A stretch of 58,026 nucleotides of DNA, from assembly GCA_016866775.1 (NCBI GenBank), contig VGLJ01000029.1:1-58026 (forward strand), given 5' to 3'. The DNA is from Candidatus Rokuibacteriota bacterium. GTDB taxonomy: Bacteria > Methylomirabilota > Methylomirabilia > Rokubacteriales > CSP1-6. The notes under the pieces are model-generated. The model saw only the letters and a list, made by a program, of their open reading frames with translations, did not search any database and was not told the origin of the DNA. This document shows, in pieces, positions 51,724 to 58,026 of the stretch. How positions within the stretch are numbered: the first letter of the stretch is position 1; every line of letters starts with the position of its first letter. The position numbers and the translations under genes are program-made.

Positions 51724-51935
51724 GCCGCTACGAGATCAACAGCCTGCTCTACCGGCTGAAGAAGGATCCGGACTTCCGCGCGCGGTTCCTCGCCGACGCG
51801 AACGCCGCGCTGGCCGGCGCTGATCTCACCGACACCGAGCGCGCGGCGTTCGTGGCGCACGACATGCGCAAGATCAACGAGCTCGGCGGCTACCTCCACC
51901 TCGTGATGTCCATTCCTGGGCTCGCAGCCCACTAG
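51720..51935 (+). CDS. ligA: LigA-type extradiol dioxygenase small (alpha) subunit
   Basis: The 71-residue protein SRYEINSLLYRLKKDPDFRARFLADANAALAGADLTDTERAAFVAHDMRKINELGGYLHLVMSI matches the helical LigA subunit that caps the LigB active site in protocatechuate 4,5-dioxygenase. Classical LigA is about 120-139 residues; the N-terminal third is absent here, as in several minimal LigA homologues. The ATG overlaps the ligB stop by 4 nt. It probably forms a heteromer with the upstream protein. Confidence 0.85.
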   Translation: MSRYEINSLLYRLKKDPDFRARFLADANAALAGADLTDTERAAFVAHDMRKINELGGYLHLVMSIPGLAAH

Positions 51936-51945
51936 GAGCCCGTCC

Positions 51946-52710
51946 ATGCGATTCAAGGACAAGGTCGCGCTCATCACCGCGGCGGCGAGCGGCATCGGCA
52001 AGGCGACGGCGGAGATCATCGGGTCGGAGGGCGGCGTCGTGGTCGGCGTCGACACCGACCAGGGGCGCCTCGACAAGGCGATGGCCGCGATCCGCGACGG
52101 CGGCGGCCGGGCGCAGGGGCACGTGGCCGACGCGCTCGACGCGGCCCAGGTGCAGCGCGTGGTCGACGCCGTCGTGCGCGAGCACGGCCGCATCGACATC
52201 CTCGTCAACGCCGTCGGCGGCAGTACCGTCATCGCGCGGCCCGCCGCCACGGTGGACGAGCTGAGCTTCCCCGAGTGGCAGAAGCTCCTCACGTTCAACC
52301 TCGACGGGACGTTCCTCTTCTCTCACGCCGTCGCGCCGGTGATGAAGCGGCAGGGCGGCGGCAAGATCGTCAATCTCGCGTCGGTGGCCGGCCGCGGCAT
52401 CAGCGACTCGAGCAGCAGCGCGTACGCCACGGCGAAGGGCGGGATCATCGCGTTCACGAAGAAGCTCGGGCGCGAGCTCGGACCGTTCGGCATCACGGTG
52501 AACGCGATCGCGCCGAGCCTCACGCTGACCGAGCGCATCCGCCCGCACTGGGACAAGCGCACGCCGGAGCAGCAGAAGCAGGAGATCGATCGCACGCCGC
52601 TGCGCCGCGTGGCCGAGGCGCGCGATCAGGCGCGCGTGATCTGCTTCCTCGCGTCGTCCGACGCCGACTTCGTCACCGGCGTGACGATCGACGTCACGGG
52701 AGGAGTCTAG
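51946..52710 (+). CDS. Short-chain dehydrogenase/reductase (SDR)
   Basis: The 254-residue SDR has the cofactor motif TAAASGIG (an Ala replaces the first Gly of TGxxxGIG), the NAG-like LVNAVGG, catalytic Ser in NLASVAG, and YATAK as YxxxK. It ends VTGVTIDVTGGV. The acidic residue after strand 2 (GVDTDQ) suggests NAD(H) preference. It follows ligA by 10 nt with AGGAGCCC upstream. It may oxidise the ring-fission aldehyde or an earlier diol, which is inference from the operon. Its stop shares CTAG with the convergent lactonase. Confidence 0.92.
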   Translation: MRFKDKVALITAAASGIGKATAEIIGSEGGVVVGVDTDQGRLDKAMAAIRDGGGRAQGHVADALDAAQVQRVVDAVVREHGRIDILVNAVGGSTVIARPAATVDELSFPEWQKLLTFNLDGTFLFSHAVAPVMKRQGGGKIVNLASVAGRGISDSSSSAYATAKGGIIAFTKKLGRELGPFGITVNAIAPSLTLTERIRPHWDKRTPEQQKQEIDRTPLRRVAEARDQARVICFLASSDADFVTGVTIDVTGGV

Positions 52711-53651
52711 CTCCCCGCGATCCCCTGCGTGTTGACGTAAAGCGAGTACACCGACGTGCTCGCCACCATGAACAGGCGGTTGCGGTACGTGCCGCCGAAG
52801 CAGAGATTGGCGCACCGTTCGGGCAGGTCGATGCGTCCGATGAGCCGGCCCTCCGGGTTGAAGACGTGCACGCCGTCGAGCCCTGGCTGGCCCATGCCCC
52901 AGCCGCACCAGAGGTTGCCGTCGACGTCCACGCGGAAGCCGTCAGGCGTGCCCGGGCCGGCGTTGATCAGCGTCCGCTTCTTCGCGAGCTTCTTGCCGCC
53001 CACGACGTCGTAGGCGCTGATCGTGCGCGGGTTCGCGCGCGACTCGACGACGTAGAGGATCGATTCGTCGGGCGAGAACGCGAGGCCGTTCGGCCCGTTG
53101 ACGTCGTCGGCCACGACCGACAGCTCACCGGTCGCGCCGTCAATGCGATAGACGCACGTGACCGGGCCTTCGGGCTCGGCCTTGTAGCCTTCGTAGTAGC
53201 CGAGGATGCCGAACACGGGATCGCTGAACCAGATCGAGCCGTCGGATTTCACGACGACGTCGTTCGGCGAGTTCAGGCGCTTGCCGTCGTAACGCTCGGC
53301 GAGCGTGGTGATGGTGCCGTCGTACTCGGTGCGGACGACGCTGCGTCCGCCGTGCAAGCACGTGATCAACCGGCCCTGCCGGTCGCGCGTGTTGCCGTTC
53401 GCGAAGTTCGACGGCTGGCGGAAGACCGTCGCGGCGCCGGTCGCTTCGTCCCAGCGCATGATGCGGTTGTTCGGGATGTCGCTCCAGAGCAGGCAGCGGA
53501 CGTCGCCGAACCACACGGGCCCTTCGGCCCAGCGGAACCCGGTGCAGAGACGCTCGACCTTCGTCTGGTTCAGTCGATAGCGCGCGAAGCTGTCGTCGAC
53601 GATGACGATGGAGGGGTCCGGATACCGCTGGCTCGGCTGCCACTCGCTCAC
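52707..53651 (-). CDS. SMP-30/gluconolactonase/LRE family lactonase
   Basis: The 314-residue six-bladed propeller protein has FRWAEGPVWFGDVRCLLWSDIPNNRIMRWDE with the metal-binding Glu, NSPNDVVVKSDGSIWFSDPVFG with Asn/Asp ligands, GPNGLAFSPDESILYVVES and GTPDGFRVDVDGNLWCGWG. It hydrolyses lactones, likely of sugar acids or ring-fission products. AAGGAGG lies 8 nt before the GTG start and a TATGAT -10 box lies at 53676-53681 on the same strand, so it has an ordinary leader. It faces the dehydrogenase gene divergently. Confidence 0.92.
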   Translation of the reverse strand: MSEWQPSQRYPDPSIVIVDDSFARYRLNQTKVERLCTGFRWAEGPVWFGDVRCLLWSDIPNNRIMRWDEATGAATVFRQPSNFANGNTRDRQGRLITCLHGGRSVVRTEYDGTITTLAERYDGKRLNSPNDVVVKSDGSIWFSDPVFGILGYYEGYKAEPEGPVTCVYRIDGATGELSVVADDVNGPNGLAFSPDESILYVVESRANPRTISAYDVVGGKKLAKKRTLINAGPGTPDGFRVDVDGNLWCGWGMGQPGLDGVHVFNPEGRLIGRIDLPERCANLCFGGTYRNRLFMVASTSVYSLYVNTQGIAGS

Positions 53652-53703
53652 GCGTGCCTCCTTTTGGGTTCGCGCATCATACCCTCTCGCGTCGAGGCCG
53701 CGC

Positions 53704-53709
53704 TATGCT
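53704..53709 (+). promoter_or_regulatory. -10-like TATGCT of the hydroxyacid dehydrogenase gene
   Basis: TATGCT lies 6 nt before ATG 53716 and no ribosome site intervenes, so the message would be leaderless. The lactonase on the other strand has its own TATGAT box 23 nt away. Confidence 0.5.
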
Positions 53710-53715
53710 CGGGTC

Positions 53716-54684
53716 ATGCCGACACTCCTGATGCTGCCGCCGCAATCCGCGAAGACGCGCGAGTGGGCCGAGCGCCTGACGCAGGCCGTTCCGCAGCTCA
53801 CGATCGTGGTCGCCGAGACCGAGACCGACGCCGCGCGCGCGATCGGCGACGCCGACGCGGCCTTCGGCACGATGCCGGACACGCTGCTCGCGAAGGCCGC
53901 GCGCCTGCGCTGGCTGCAGGCGCCACAGGCCGCGCCGCCGGCCGGGTACTACACGCCCGACCTCGTGCGCCACCCGGTCACCGTCACGAACTTCCGCGAG
54001 ATCTACAACGACACGATCGGCGCGCACATCATGGCGTTCGTCCTCGCGTTCGCGCGCGGCTTCCACCTGTACTTCCCTCGCCAGCTCCGGCGCGAGTGGC
54101 GTCAGGAGTCCGGTGAAGAGAGCGGCGTCATCCACCTGCCCGAGGCGACGGCGCTGATCGTGGGCGTCGGGGGCATCGGCGCCGAGGCGGCGCGGCTGAT
54201 GGAAGCGTTCGGGATGCACGTGACGGGCGTGGACGCGCGCCGGCGCGACGCGCCGCCCGGCGTCCGCAAGCTCGACGGTCCCGACGCGCTCGACGCGCTG
54301 CTGCCGCTCGCCGACTTCGTCGTGCTCACCGTGCCGCACACGCCGGCGACCGAGGGCTTCATGGACCGCGCGCGGTTCCGGCGCATGAAGCGGAGCGGGT
54401 TCTTCATCAACATCGGGCGCGGGCGGACGACACGGCTCGACGACCTCGTGGAGGCGCTCCGTGCGGGCGAGATCGCGGGCGCCGGCCTCGACGTGTTCGA
54501 GCAGGAGCCGCTGCCGGCCGATCACCCGCTGTGGACGACGCCGGGCGTGCTGCTGACCCCGCACGTCGCGGGCCACGGCCCGTATCTCGACGAGCGGCGG
54601 TTCGAGATCATCCTCGACAACGCGCGCCGGTTCCTCGGGAATCAGCCGCTGAGGAACGTGGTCGACAAGGCGAACTGGTTCTAG
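53716..54684 (+). CDS. D-2-hydroxyacid dehydrogenase (NAD-dependent)
   Basis: The 322-residue protein has ALIVGVGGIGAEAARLMEAFGMHVTGVDARR (NAD motif GxGGIG with Asp), VVLTVPHTPATEGFM, SGFFINIGRGRTTRLDDLVEALRAGEIAGAGLDVFEQEPLP with catalytic Arg and Glu, and LLTPHVAGHG with the proton-relay His. It reduces a 2-oxo acid or oxidises the corresponding hydroxy acid. The region before the cofactor domain contains a PAGYYTPDLVRHPVTVTNFREIYNDTIGAHIMAF segment typical of the GyaR/GhrA-like branch. It lies opposite the lactonase, so both may process sugar acids. Confidence 0.92.
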   Translation: MPTLLMLPPQSAKTREWAERLTQAVPQLTIVVAETETDAARAIGDADAAFGTMPDTLLAKAARLRWLQAPQAAPPAGYYTPDLVRHPVTVTNFREIYNDTIGAHIMAFVLAFARGFHLYFPRQLRREWRQESGEESGVIHLPEATALIVGVGGIGAEAARLMEAFGMHVTGVDARRRDAPPGVRKLDGPDALDALLPLADFVVLTVPHTPATEGFMDRARFRRMKRSGFFINIGRGRTTRLDDLVEALRAGEIAGAGLDVFEQEPLPADHPLWTTPGVLLTPHVAGHGPYLDERRFEIILDNARRFLGNQPLRNVVDKANWF

Positions 54685-54693
54685 CGGTCGAAG

Positions 54694-55164
54694 TCAGGGA
54701 GCCGGACGCACGAACAGGGAGTCGCCGCCTCGATGCTCGGCCATCCGGAGGTCCGAATACTGCGGCTCATCGTTCGCCGAGACGCCCACGTAGAACGAGT
54801 CACCTCCGACCACGCTGCTCATCCCTTTCGCCACGAACTCACGAAACCCGGCCTGGGGATTCGCGTAGACCCACAGCGCCACCGTGAAGTCCCCGCTCGC
54901 AGGCGGCCCGCCCCCGACCGCGCCCGGGATTTCGACGAACGAGGTGCCACCGTCGAAGTGGAAGGCTTGTCCGAAGCGTCCGGGCGCAAAGGTCACGGCA
55001 TTGAGCACCCCGTGACAGCCACCGACGCAGTCCTGGGCGCTACCGTTCGCCTTGTAGAGTGCGATGAGACCGCGGTCGAGCGGCTGCGCGACGGCGTGCG
55101 CGGCCAGCGTTGAGCCGAGCACCAGCGCCGCGACGGAGAAGCGACGGGAGAGCGGGCGCCTCAA
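54694..55164 (-). CDS. Secreted LamG/concanavalin-fold protein, short
   Basis: The 156-residue protein begins MRRPLSRRFSVAALVLGSTLAAHAVAQ, a Sec signal peptide. GLIALYKANGSAQDCVGGCHG with a Cys pair, and the LamG core APGRFGQAFHFDGGTSFVEIPG...FTVALWVYANPQ follow. LamG domains bind glycans or proteins outside the cell. The usual domain is about 180-200 residues, and this one stops soon after the YVGVSANDEPQY strand, so the last strands may be missing. The ATG overlaps the stop of the amidohydrolase gene by 4 nt. Confidence 0.75.
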   Translation of the reverse strand: MRRPLSRRFSVAALVLGSTLAAHAVAQPLDRGLIALYKANGSAQDCVGGCHGVLNAVTFAPGRFGQAFHFDGGTSFVEIPGAVGGGPPASGDFTVALWVYANPQAGFREFVAKGMSSVVGGDSFYVGVSANDEPQYSDLRMAEHRGGDSLFVRPAP

Positions 55165-56837
55165 GGCCCTGAAGATACTACGCGGCCGCCGACGACCGTC
55201 AGCTCCGAGACGATGTCGGCGATGCGCGCTTCGTCGACGGTGAACGGGTTGGCCGACAGCACCGCGAGATCCGCGAGCTTGCCCGGCTCGAGCGTCCCCT
55301 TCGCGTGCTCCTCGAAGGTGAGGTACGCGCCGGCGGTGCTGGCGGCGCGCAACGCTTCTTCGCGTGACAGCCGCTGCGACGGCGCGATCGGGCGTCCCGC
55401 GAAGCGGTCGAGGCGCGTGATCGTCTGCGCGATCGGGTTCCAGAGCGTGGTCGGGACGTTATCCGTCGCGAGAGCGACCGTCACGCCGGCGTCGCGCAGC
55501 TTCCTGAGGGGCACGATCGTGTCCTCGGCGCCGGGCCCGACGCGCGCGGCGAGGATCGCGCCCTGCTTCGCGATGTAGCTGTTCGTGTGCGTCGTCACCA
55601 CGATGCCGAGGTCGCGGATGCGCCGGATGTCGTCGTCGCTCAGCACGTTGATGTGCTCGAGCACCCAGCGGCGATCGCGAATCGGCAGCACGCGGTCGAC
55701 TTCTTCATACAGGTCGAGGAGCCCGGGCTGCGTCCCGCCCACGCGGATGTCGTGGCGCGCGGCCGCGACCAGGACCTCGCGCAGCTGCTCGCGCGGCAGC
55801 CCGGTGTCGTAGGCGAAGCCCGACCAGCCCGTGTACGGCCAGACGCGGGCGCGCACGGCGTTCTCAGCTTTCACCCCGGCCTCGGCGAAGAACCCTGAGA
55901 GGCGAAGCCAATCGTCGCCGCTCCCGCGCCCTCCGAGCGTGGACCCCCACGCCGCGACTTGCTCGACCGCCGGCTTGCCGCCCGCGGCCCACGCCGGGCT
56001 CATCGTGAGGTGCGCGCGCACGGTCATGTCGCCGGCGGCGGCGACATCGCGATAGACCGCGCGCACCTCGTCCGCGACCCCGTGGCCCTCGAACGTGCTC
56101 GTCGTCGCCGTCGAGTTGTAGATACGCATCGACGCGCGCAGCGCGTCCACGCGCTGCGCGTGCGTGAAGCGCGGGAGGCACGCCATCAGCGACAGCTCGA
56201 CGACCGGCATGAAGGTCCACTCGATGAAGATGCCGTTCGGCTCGCCGGTCTCCCAGACCTTGTCGATCTGGATCCCGGCCCACGGCGGCAGCGTCTCGGC
56301 GGTGACCGCGGCCCGCCGCAGCGCTTCGCTGTTCGCGACGGAGACCAGGGGCAGCGTGTGGCGCCAGTAGCCCCAGAGCGGACGGATGAAGACGGGATGG
56401 CGCGGCGACACGCGATCGAGCTCCCACCGCGTCGGGAACCGACGCTCGCGGAGGTTGTTCGGGACGTCGCGATACTCGGGCGGCTCGCCGATCGGCATCG
56501 TCACGATCCACTCGCCCGGCGGCGTCTCGTGCGCGAGGGCTTCGATCCGCTGCAGCACGTCGTCGATCGAGGCGGCGCCGGCGAGCGAGGGGTAGATCGC
56601 TTTCAGGCCTTCGCGATCCATGTGGGCGTGCGCGTCGACGAGCCCGGGGATGACGGCGCGCCCGCGCAGGTCGATGCGCCGCGCGTCGGGTCGGGCGAGC
56701 GGGAGCATGTCGGCGTCACGCCCGATCGCGAGGATGCGGTCGCCGGCGACGGCGATCGCCTCGGCGATCGTCGAGCGCGCGTCGAGCGAGATGACGCGCC
56801 CCCCGTGGAGGACGAGGCTCGCGGAGTTCTGGCTCAT
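55161..56837 (-). CDS. YtcJ-like amidohydrolase family 3 protein
   Basis: The 558-residue core has VIPGLVDAHAHMDREGL (HxH), EWIVTMPIGEPPEY, EWTFMPVVELSL and VRAHLTMSPAW. VTVALATDNVPTTLWNP, with the Asp, and GTLEPGKLADLAVLSANPFTVDEARIADIVSELTVVGGRVV as the closing sandwich follow. These metal-dependent enzymes hydrolyse N-substituted amides. ATG 56837 starts SQNSASLVLHGGRVIS, the family N-terminus. The frame is open upstream into a lipoprotein-like leader with no stop (56838-57032), so the native product may be longer and membrane-anchored. Confidence 0.9.
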   Translation of the reverse strand: MSQNSASLVLHGGRVISLDARSTIAEAIAVAGDRILAIGRDADMLPLARPDARRIDLRGRAVIPGLVDAHAHMDREGLKAIYPSLAGAASIDDVLQRIEALAHETPPGEWIVTMPIGEPPEYRDVPNNLRERRFPTRWELDRVSPRHPVFIRPLWGYWRHTLPLVSVANSEALRRAAVTAETLPPWAGIQIDKVWETGEPNGIFIEWTFMPVVELSLMACLPRFTHAQRVDALRASMRIYNSTATTSTFEGHGVADEVRAVYRDVAAAGDMTVRAHLTMSPAWAAGGKPAVEQVAAWGSTLGGRGSGDDWLRLSGFFAEAGVKAENAVRARVWPYTGWSGFAYDTGLPREQLREVLVAAARHDIRVGGTQPGLLDLYEEVDRVLPIRDRRWVLEHINVLSDDDIRRIRDLGIVVTTHTNSYIAKQGAILAARVGPGAEDTIVPLRKLRDAGVTVALATDNVPTTLWNPIAQTITRLDRFAGRPIAPSQRLSREEALRAASTAGAYLTFEEHAKGTLEPGKLADLAVLSANPFTVDEARIADIVSELTVVGGRVVSSGP

Positions 56838-57032
56838 GTCTTCGTTCGAATCCGGCACGCGCTCAAATCCTTGCCGCTGAAACTCCTGAATGCACTGCGA
56901 TTCTCGGATCGCAGACGCCGTGGCGGCGGAACCCGTGTCAGGATATGGGCCACACTTCACGGTGCGTCCATCGGGGTGGCGGAGGATGATCGGCTTCGTC
57001 ATGCAGCCCGCAAGCAGGCTCGCGAGCGCCAA
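56838..57032 (-). other. Lipoprotein-like leader in frame with the YtcJ-like amidohydrolase
   Basis: From TTG 57032 the peptide LALASLLAGC forms a lipobox with Cys lipidation. About 55 residues follow: MTKPIILRHPDGRTVKCGPYPD, ESQCIQEFQRQGFERVPDSNED. Small lipoproteins of this type usually end with a stop after RVPD. Here no stop occurs and the frame flows into the amidohydrolase ATG. The segment also contains ATG 57002 at MTKP. A +1 frame opens MRLVVVW at 57045, suggesting a lost base near the true start. The leader is either fused or its stop has been destroyed. Confidence 0.6.
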
Positions 57033-57243
57033 ACAACGACGAGTCTCATGCCGACTGCCTGAGTAGCGCGGGTGTGGCCGCAGCAATTGCGGGCTTCGGC
57101 ATGGGCGGAGTATCGCACGGCGCCCTCGCATCGCCCGACGGTTCCGACCGTATGAGTCCGGATACAGTCGCAGCGCTCTGTCGCGCATGTGCGGGTCTCG
57201 CCCCACCGCATTTCGACGGTTCGCCGTCCACGGAACGGCCGCC

Positions 57244-57281
57244 GACATACGTAACAGCGTAGACCACGGACATGGGTGACA
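57244..57281. repeat. IS481-type terminal repeats
   Basis: GACATACGTAACA (57244-57256) and GGACATGGGTGACA (57268-57281) are tandem copies of the GACATrGGTrACA motif that forms the ends of many IS481-family elements. They lie directly beside the cut end of the transposase gene. They mark one end of the element, now close to the transposase remnant because the intervening part was deleted. Confidence 0.6.
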
Positions 57282-57298
57282 CTCGGTCGCTGTTGCAG

Positions 57299-57820
57299 CG
57301 TCCTCATGGTGTGCGGGAATCCAAATTCACCAAACGCGGACTCGAACACCGAACGCGTCGGCGCGAAGAGAGGGCGCTTCAACGCCTGGCAGCGCAGGAG
57401 AAACCGGCTGAATCCATCCATGATGGTCAAGGGGTGACACCGCCTGTCGCCGACCGGAAAGTGGCCCTTAAAGTCCGCACACCAAATCGCATTCGGCGCC
57501 GCGTACTCGCGCAGTCGCTCAGCATACGGGGCACTGTAACGACGCCGGCATCGGGGACGCACAAGACCACGCCGCCGGAGGATCGTGCCCACGGTGGTAG
57601 CAACGGGCCACGGACGATCTGGCACGCGTCGCCGCAGGATGGCAAGTAACTTTCGCGGACCCCAGTGCGGATGCCGCCGACGCAGGGCTATCACGGCATC
57701 GACGACGGCGGCGGCTACGGCGTGGGGATGCGAGTGCGGTGCACGAGACCGATCAAAGAGTGAGCGCACGCCGCCGGCCTCATAGCGCTCGACCCACTTG
57801 TAGCCGGTCTTGCGACTAAT
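57299..57820 (-). pseudogene. IS481-family transposase, truncated at both ends
   Basis: On the minus strand the homology starts at ISRKTGYKWVERYEAGG (a helix-turn-helix end), continues with LFDRSRAPHSHPHAV, WGPRKLLAIL and the first part of the DDE domain (IWCADFKGHFPVGDRRCHPLTIMDGFSRFLL). It stops at FGEFGFPHTMRT, where DNGPPF with the second acidic residue should follow. The upstream residues (MNFFAHVRSPE) belong to other sequence. The frame then runs into the IS end repeats. It cannot be active. It borders the lipoprotein-amidohydrolase gene, whose altered start may be linked. Confidence 0.8.
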
Positions 57821-57849
57821 TTCAGGACTCCTGACATGGGCGAAGAAGT

Positions 57850-58026
57850 TCATGCATCACCGGGGGCCTCGTAGACCAGGGTCAGGCTCGTTCCCGGGCA
57901 CAGAACCTCAAGCGCGGTGAGGGTCGCACACACGTGGGCCAGGGCCTGGTTGCTGCGCGGGTTCGCCAGGGAATGCAGGCGGATCCGCAGGTGCTGAGCG
58001 TCTGGGATGACATCCACGCTCGACGA
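57850..58026 (-). CDS. C-terminal fragment of a transposase of another family
   Basis: The last 177 bases of the window encode, on the minus strand, PDAQHLRIRLHSLANPRSNQALAHVCATLTALEVLCPGTSLTLVYEAP, ending in TGA at 57850. This resembles the C-terminus of putative ISNCY/IS1634-like transposases (LTVRLHxLAxxxxNxALxxLxxxLNxxxxxFPGTxLxLxYE). The gene is cut by the window edge. Its stop overlaps the spurious ATG of the neighbouring IS481 remnant, so one element was inserted into or joined to the other. Confidence 0.5.
   Translation of the reverse strand, partial: SSSVDVIPDAQHLRIRLHSLANPRSNQALAHVCATLTALEVLCPGTSLTLVYEAPGDA

Noticed and set aside
1-58026. CRISPR arrays, rRNA, tRNA or riboswitches
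   Set aside because: I scanned for evenly spaced direct repeats, conserved rRNA segments and cloverleaf patterns by eye and saw none. Short tRNA genes could still be missed without a search tool.

Overview
The window is very GC-rich (about 70% over most of its length). It is packed with short-spaced operons on both strands. The gene content is dominated by metal-dependent amidohydrolases, CoA-transferase, LLM flavin monooxygenase, class III extradiol dioxygenases, tripartite tricarboxylate transporter genes and ABC/MFS importers. This repertoire fits a heterotrophic soil or subsurface bacterium that degrades aromatic and heterocyclic compounds. The flavour is closest to Candidatus Rokubacteria/Methylomirabilota or a high-GC proteobacterium. 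That assignment is inference: the window has no rRNA, tRNA or universal marker gene.

Region 1 (1-2210) is of different composition. It holds an IS21-type helper fragment, a BrnT-like toxin/antitoxin pair and the first half of a zinc-ribbon/adenylate-cyclase/ATPase regulator. That regulator stops abruptly at about 2210, where it joins the cut end of a minus-strand Rieske oxygenase gene. Region 2 (2211-10558) is catabolic: CoA-transferase, methyltransferase, an HpaB-type flavin hydroxylase, and an operon with an LLM oxidoreductase, a flavodoxin-reductase-type [2Fe-2S] reductase and a ferredoxin-Rieske fusion, then a membrane metallophosphoesterase. Region 3 (10503-17310) is one long minus-strand operon: PhnD-like binding protein, amidohydrolase, TctC-TctB-TctA, a truncated alpha/beta hydrolase and a second amidohydrolase. 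Region 4 (17464-27366) has a di-haem peroxidase whose signal peptide is out of frame, followed by a minus-strand operon MFS - molybdopterin oxidoreductase - lone LivH permease - HyuA - HyuB, divergent from an ArsR regulator.

Region 5 (27363-31989) has a MetE-like enzyme fused to a decayed trypsin-like domain, a ThDP enzyme and an amidohydrolase. Region 6 (31990-34660) is a lower-GC island of decaying defence/toxin genes: the C-terminal end of a helicase-nuclease-DUF3320 protein, a doubly mutated PIN toxin, its small partner and a DUF2283 protein. Region 7 (34705-48933) returns to catabolism and transport: amidohydrolases, LigB-type dioxygenase, beta-lactamase-fold hydrolase, MFS, a Fe/spermidine-type ABC importer, amidase and a Kef-type antiporter. 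Region 8 (48955-57032) has a rhodanese - LigB - LigA - SDR operon, an SMP-30 lactonase, a 2-hydroxyacid dehydrogenase, a LamG protein and a YtcJ-like amidohydrolase fused in frame to a lipoprotein leader. The right edge (57244-58026) is nested insertion-sequence debris.

Three cross-cutting patterns stand out. First, a -10-like TANNNT hexamer sits 6-8 nt before the start codon of many genes, which suggests widespread leaderless transcription. Second, stop/start overlaps of the form CTGA suggest CTG initiation. Third, palindromic elements sit inside the 3' ends of transporter and hydantoinase genes and appear to encode their C-terminal tails.
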